From Lobosporangium transversale (lineage: Eukaryota; Mortierellomycota; Mortierellomycetes; Mortierellales; Mortierellaceae): 64,000 bases of DNA. Below are positions 59,005 through 64,000 of this stretch, piece by piece; the stretch's first letter is position 1, and each line of letters opens with the position of its first letter. The notes below the pieces were generated by a model. It had not been told where the DNA came from and ran no database searches. It saw only the letters and a list, made by a program, of their open reading frames with translations. The stretch spans positions 1-64,000 of the forward strand of contig NW_019029035.1 in the NCBI RefSeq assembly GCF_002105155.1. Reading direction: 5' to 3'. The position numbers and the translations under genes were made by a program.

Positions 59005-60432
59005 ATGGCGCAACCAGATTATGCAGTACACCCTTTCAACATTATTTGGATCAGTAGCGTCACAACTCAGTTGAAGTCAACGAAAAGGTAATTTATTGAA
59101 CCAAACGTTCTTTTTATTCGATTTCTATTTTCGGTTAATTAGGTATCTGACGAATGGCTGTATTTCTGGCCAATAGTTCAAACGCCTGAAGTACAAGGGA
59201 TCTTTTCAGAGGATCATGACATTGATATAAAGCTTGATCTTTCTGTAATTGAAAACTTTGTGAATTTGAACAAGTTGGACAAAAACAATCAAAAGATAGC
59301 TCTTCTACCAAAAATGCAGTTATCCTCTGTATCTTTCACGAAGGGTGAACTAATCAATAACTTCTGGAAGAACGAACGACTGAAAAGAGAGCTCAATGCG
59401 CAAATTGACAGCTCAGAACAATATAGCCTGAATGATATGCAGGACGCGTTCAGTAATTCGAAACCCATAGGGTTTATCGTGACTGCATTCATTTCAACTG
59501 TTGGAAGTCCGGTCACTGCCCGCAGGGGACCATGAGGGCTAAAAGACAAGATCATAGTGATGTCCCTGGATGGCATTACCAATCATATCATTGACTTTCG
59601 CCGAGCTGGCTTTGATTCTGAAGAATACCACGAATATGGGTATGCCTTGACAAGCTCTATTCGAACAGATGGGCTTCACGTTCAATTGTCGGCCTACAAA
59701 CTAAAGAAATTGCAATGTTGCAATGTATCTGGTACAACAGACTGCCAGAGAACAAATTACCCAATTAATTTATCTCCACCCTTGGTGGTGTTGATCGATA
59801 TTTGACGGAGATTCGGAATGTAGTCAAGTCTAATGATGATGTTACCGAGCTGTGGGGATGTGAACCACAAGATATCAAGTCCTAGGCTCCGACCCTGGAC
59901 AAGCTTGTGTAGCTAGAGCCAGCGCATTAGTTCCTGCAGTTAACAAAAGTGAGGATGACAAGGGAGACCCTCAACCCGGACGGCCAGTCTTCCACAATCT
60001 GTCGGTGAATCAAAGGAGTCATTTTATAAATTTTACGATGAAGGCAAAAATATGAAGAGACATTAATCGAATACTAAGAAAGCTCGTGATACGAAATTTA
60101 AGAAATCACCAACCATCTGTTCAAGTCAATCGGGAGACCTATTGGAGAAAGGCGAGATGTTGCCAACAAGGTCAAGCATGAAGCTGCCTTCCCTACATGG
60201 GACATTTCTTTCATATTTCATGCAGAAGGTAGACATTGTGTTTGATCCTCTTTTAATATATCTAGAATTACATCTTTTTTTATATAATGATGCTGTAAAG
60301 ACTCGAAGTCTAGGTTACATACTCGTTGGTGTCAACGAAGACTATATTTCCAAGAAGTGCGAGGATTTCGTCAGCCACGTGGATCCGCAGGATAAATCGC
60401 GGCAATCTAATCACATGACTTCAAGCCCATAA
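59005..60432 (+). pseudogene. Decayed TnpB/Fanzor-like element ORF
   Basis: Coding-like blocks in the same order but changing frame and broken by stops, so the gene is dead. 59143-59535 is one open block ending TAFISTVGSPVTARRGP. 59557-59802 contains ALTSSIRTDGLHVQLSAYKL. 59879-60054 contains VLGSDPGQACVARASALV (DPG at 59891-59899) and PVFHNLSVNQRSHF. 60290-60430 contains YILVGVNEDYISKKCEDFVS. The DPG after a hydrophobic strand looks like a RuvC-I motif, and VGVNEDYISKKC looks like the entry to the zinc ribbon of TnpB/Fanzor proteins, in which the later Cys pairs are lost here. This is my recollection of the family's layout, not an alignment. Terminal repeats were not found. Another DDE or RuvC-fold transposase is the main alternative. 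Confidence 0.45.
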
Positions 60433-60636
60433 GCCCAAGCTTTTGCCCTTGACACCACCACAGGAGCACCATGAACAGTCCCATTTGGCCTCCGACCTTG
60501 CGCTTGTCATTTCTTCGTTTACTACGCCTCATTGGCCACTCTTTCTCCTTTCCCTAGTCCACCTTCATTTGACTTCAGCAGCGAGAATACCGGTTGCGAT
60601 TCGACGTTTGATTCGTGCGCTCGTTTCTCAGTTCTC

Positions 60637-60672
<36 letters not shown>

Positions 60673-60704
60673 ATCCCCAGCTGCAGCTGCGGCCACAAGC
60701 GAAG
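60433..60704. promoter_or_regulatory. Promoter and leader of the RNF10-type gene
   Basis: CT-rich DNA from 60500, then a T30 run at 60642-60671 only 34 bases before the start codon. The run is probably transcribed or just upstream of the transcription start. Confidence 0.45.
60642..60671. repeat. T30 homopolymer near a start codon
   Basis: T run 34 bases upstream of the RNF10-type start codon. Confidence 0.9.
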
Positions 60705-63515
60705 ATGAATGTTAATGCTGCATCTTTCATTCCGCAGAGCGGAGGGAGTGACAAGCCCTCAGGAAACTCCCGATCAGGCTTGTCTTCCCTCTCTAATGAG
60801 GGTAAAAGGCCATATCAGCGGGCACCTCCACCTGTGAACCATTCTAGGGCCTTTCCTGCAGAACAGCAGCAACGTAGGTCGTCTTTAGTCTCATTATCCT
60901 CTCCATTCTCCCTTTGGTCGCTGGGCTAATCCATTTGTTTTTCATAACTCTTTTTTTTTTTTTTTTTTTTTTTTCTTTTGGAACCTATTTAATATACTCT
61001 TTCATACAACTGTGCCAGGCTCTCTTCCTGGTCGAGGCAAAAATCAACGCCAGAGCAGCTCCAAGAGGACTGGTCATGATCGTGAGCAGGGTCGTTCAAC
61101 GAATAGTACTGTCATACGGTCATCTTCCTCTTCTTCTGCTACTTCCTCTTCAACCTTGACCTCGACTGCAGATTCTCTAGCAATGTCCATGGGTCAATTG
61201 AGTACAAACGACAAAGGAGCACGCGGCAACAACAAGAAAAACCAGGTGTCGCTCAATCACCTCCTCAACTTTTCTTTTCCCGTTCGGGAGGAACCTCAAA
61301 ATACTGGCCCTGTGCGTAGACGTCGGAATGCCAATTACCAACCATTCAACAAGGATAAGTTCATTAATGCCAAGTATGTGATAAGACACAGACTGCTTAA
61401 AAATTCATCATTGTATGCGTTAATTTTGTTTCTGTTTATCATGTTTATCATGCAAATGCTTATGCTTATTTTTTCAACCACTCTTTTCTTTATGGCAAAT
61501 GTATTTTGTCTATAATACAGCTTCAGATTTCTTTTGAGCCCTCGTCATGATTATGAGGTTTTTACTATGGATGCAGATGCACCAGTGGAATGGGAAGATA
61601 TTGAGCAGGTGCTGATTTCGGTACCGCAGTCATGTCCCATCTGTTTGCAACCTCCTGTCGCTGGTCGAATTACCAAATGTGGCCATGTGTACTGTTTCTC
61701 TTGCATCCTTCATTATTTGGCCCTGAGTGAAACAAGTAGAGCTTGGCGAAAGTGTCCCATTTGTTGGGATGCCATTTATGAGAAGGATCTTAAGAGTGTT
61801 CGCACAGTGCAAGAAGAGCATGACATATTTGATCAGGGTGAAAAAGAAATTGCTAAGCAAATCGCATCTAAACAAGAGGTTCATCTTGAAATGAGGCTCA
61901 TGCAGCGGTCACTTGTTAGTAAAAAAAACTCTCTATTTTATTTTATTATGGTGTCTTTTCAGAGCTTTCCATTGACATGCTTTTTTTTTCCCTTTCTTTC
62001 TTTTTCTTTCTCTCACAGAACTCCACTGTGGCTCTTCCTCGCTCAAATACATTCCCCTTGGGTTCAAACGTTCTACCGGATGATCTAAAAGGTCAACCAC
62101 CTTTGGAATTCTATCCAGATGCTATGATCTTCAGTCGCCTAATGGTCACAACACTCAACAGAATCGTATCAGAGTTGGATCGGGATACCCGATCGATTGA
62201 GTTCAGCATTGAGGAGGCCAAAAGCTATGACTCGAATGCTCACTCTGAAGAAATGGTATTTTTCGAAATGGCTCTGAACAAGATTCAAGAAGCGAAAAAT
62301 AAGATCCAAAGTGAAGCAAAGTTTTTCCCAAAAGCTTCTCTTGACCGCGAACAAATTTTGCGCAGTCATTTGGATCAAACTAAAGAAATCCCTGCAGCGA
62401 TAGAAGAGGAAGCATCAACAACAACACCACGCATCATTACTTATGAGCAGTCAGGACCTGAGGCTTACGAGATAGCTAGACAAAAGGATCTCCCATTACT
62501 AGTCCATGAATCTTCTGAAGCTGAAGCTGAAGCAAACTCTGACTCTGCTGAAGCTGAAGTGGATGCGGATACTGCACCTGCTTCAAATAGGACCGCTAGT
62601 GCTCCACAAAGACGGAAACAAACAACGAACCAAGCTACAACGATGTTTTATTTTTATCAAGCAGCAAACGGTCACCATCTCTATCTTCAACCACTAGATA
62701 TTCGCATACTAAAACAGCATTTTGAAACGTACGAACGATTTCCAGATACAATCTCAGTGAGGGTGCTGGGTATTGAAGAAACTAGTCTAACAGAAGAAGT
62801 GCGGAAAAAATGTAAATACCTTGGCCATCTTCCGCTTGGCTGTGAGGTTTCTTTCTTGGATGTTGCGCTGGAGACTATCGTCGGAGATGAAGGCGTGAGA
62901 CCATTTGAGACAGAACTTAAGCTCCGGAGAAGCAAACGTCTGGAAAAGGAGGCAAGAGAGGAACGTGAGCGTATCGCACGAGAACACAAGTTAAATCCCC
63001 ATAGATCTCGTAGAGATGATTATTTTATCAATGACCCATTTTTTCATCAACCGGCCTCTACTACCACAAGTCAGTCATCGAGCAACATCACCACAGCAGA
63101 ATCAGAAAGAGAAGTAAGATCAGGATCTATTTCGGACGCGGACCTACAGGAAGCGCTACGACTTTCTGCTCAAACAGAGTTGGATGATATGCCTACTCTG
63201 AATGAGGCGCATGCGAAATCAACTCGTCGACCTTCTGTACCGAGTTTAAGTTCGAGTACTAGAAATGATACTGGTGCTGGGTCAATAGCAACATCTTCCG
63301 AGCCTTGGGCAAGTAGCTATGAGTCCAATGGGAGCGGTGGCCATGTGGGATCACAAACAGTGTGGGGTACTCCATCAGTGCCTGTAAGTCGGCATTATGA
63401 TGACTATGATGACTATTATGAAGAGGAGCACGATTTTGAGCCGGACATCGTTGTAAAGCGTGGCAAAAAGAAGGTGACCGTGCTGATGTCTAATAACAGT
63501 AGGCGCACTCGATAA
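60705..63515 (+). CDS. RNF10: RNF10/Mag2-type RING finger protein
   Basis: Probable E3 ubiquitin ligase of the RNF10 family, which in animals and yeast (Mag2) acts on stalled small ribosomal subunits. Exons 60705-60873, 61019-61373, 61521-61914, 62019-63515 give 804 residues, the usual size. Family blocks in order: NYQPFNKDKFINANFRFLLS, the RING at about 213-257 (SCPICLQPPVAGRITKCGHV, YCFSCILHYLALS, KCPICWD), a linker with LDRDTRSIEF, then the signature region FYFYQAANGHHLYLQPLDIR, ILKQHFETYERFPDTISVRV, KCKYLGHLPLGCEVSFLDVA, and the charged helix EKEAREERERIAREHK. The Ser-rich N terminus and the acidic Tyr-rich end (HYDDYDDYYEEEHDFEPD) are disordered. T24 lies in intron 1. Confidence 0.93.
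60951..60974. repeat. T24 homopolymer in intron
   Basis: T run in intron 1 of the RNF10-type gene, 44 bases before the acceptor. Confidence 0.9.
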
Positions 63516-63754
63516 TTCCATAGCAGATGCATGTCAATAAATAATCATTATGACTGAGACATGCCCAATGCGCTGCTCCAAGTCACGATCACATTACACA
63601 TTTTTCACACCCGCTTTGTCCCCTCAACCATTTAAACCTGGACGACATCGACTTGCCACTACTGCAATACACCTTTAACTCCATTACCTTTAAAAAAGAA
63701 ACTTAAAAGAAAGAGTTATTCATATTCTATACAGCCAAAAACAATCATTCCAAT

Positions 63755-64000
63755 ATGAATAGTCTTGCGTCACATCAGCCAGCCCCACCACCACTCATTA
63801 TCCCTCGGAGGAGACTCTCAGTCCACCAGCGACAAGGACTGACCTCTTCTCCAACTTCTTTGGATACAGAAAGGGTAGATCCTATTCATTATTATTACTA
63901 CCCTACAGTTGCTTCGTTCGCCAACGGCTCATACCCGCCGACTTTGTACGCATTCGAGGCAAACAGTGCTACCAGTGAGGATAGTCTCATTAAAGCTTCC
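63755..64000 (+). CDS. N-terminal part of an unidentified protein (cut by window end)
   Basis: The first 82 codons of a frame still open at the window edge. It reads MNSLASHQPAPPPLIIPRRR, then LSVHQRQGLTSSPTSLDTER and a Tyr run (HYYYYPTV), ending in a Ser/Ala-rich part. A CT- and A-rich leader precedes the ATG (63600-63754). The composition suggests a disordered N terminus of a regulatory protein. No domain is visible, so no function is assigned. Confidence 0.55.
   Translation, partial: MNSLASHQPAPPPLIIPRRRLSVHQRQGLTSSPTSLDTERVDPIHYYYYPTVASFANGSYPPTLYAFEANSATSEDSLIKAS

Overview
The window is nuclear DNA of a filamentous fungus, most likely an early-diverging one (Mucoromycota, probably Mucorales). 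The reasons are an AT-rich sequence, compact genes split by about 80 short GT-AG introns, many A or T runs of 20-36 bases, Gln/Ser/Thr-rich protein tails, a fungal protein set (PNS1, DSC2/UBAC2, RBX1, CHK1, VMA4), and the remains of a TnpB/Fanzor-like mobile-element ORF. No bacterial operon, CRISPR array, tRNA or rRNA was seen. The species cannot be fixed from the sequence alone.

Layout. Positions 1-8160: a 5'-truncated PHD-finger chromatin protein, a PLP enzyme resembling ACC synthase, and (minus strand) a Thr-rich single-pass membrane protein with a polyglutamine tail. Positions 8160-15240: a gene-poor block holding only two small overlapping-in-context minus-strand reading frames near 11.7-12.4 kb. 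Positions 15240-18630: a choline-transporter-like protein (PNS1 family), divergent from a mitochondrial BolA protein. Positions 19900-26930: a large F-box/WD40 protein, an unidentified multi-pass membrane protein and one small possible gene. Positions 27510-35230: AMP deaminase, a DSC2/UBAC2 rhomboid-UBA protein and cytosolic aspartyl-tRNA synthetase, the last two sharing a 276-base divergent promoter. Positions 35890-44350: a six-blade kelch protein, a YANK/STK32-type AGC kinase, and RBX1 reconstructed from five small exons. Positions 44760-58100: a large SNF2/Rad5-like ATPase, a 13-exon CHK1 kinase, a RING-CH membrane ubiquitin ligase and V-ATPase subunit E. Positions 58100-64000: a decayed TnpB/Fanzor-like ORF, an RNF10-type RING protein, and the first 82 codons of another gene.

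The genes form no single pathway. Ubiquitin transfer is over-represented (F-box protein, RBX1, DSC2, RING-CH ligase, RNF10), and CHK1 lies tail to tail with the SNF2/Rad5-like protein. This is ordinary genome neighbourhood, not an operon. All splice structures were worked out by hand from reading frame, splice dinucleotides and family conservation; where two solutions fit, the entry says so.

The most unusual things seen are the eroded TnpB/Fanzor-like ORF, complementary A and T runs flanking exons or inside one intron, a V-ATPase intron whose donor GT runs straight into 23 further T bases, a probable GC-AG intron in the kinase gene, and kelch blades separated by introns of identical phase and position.
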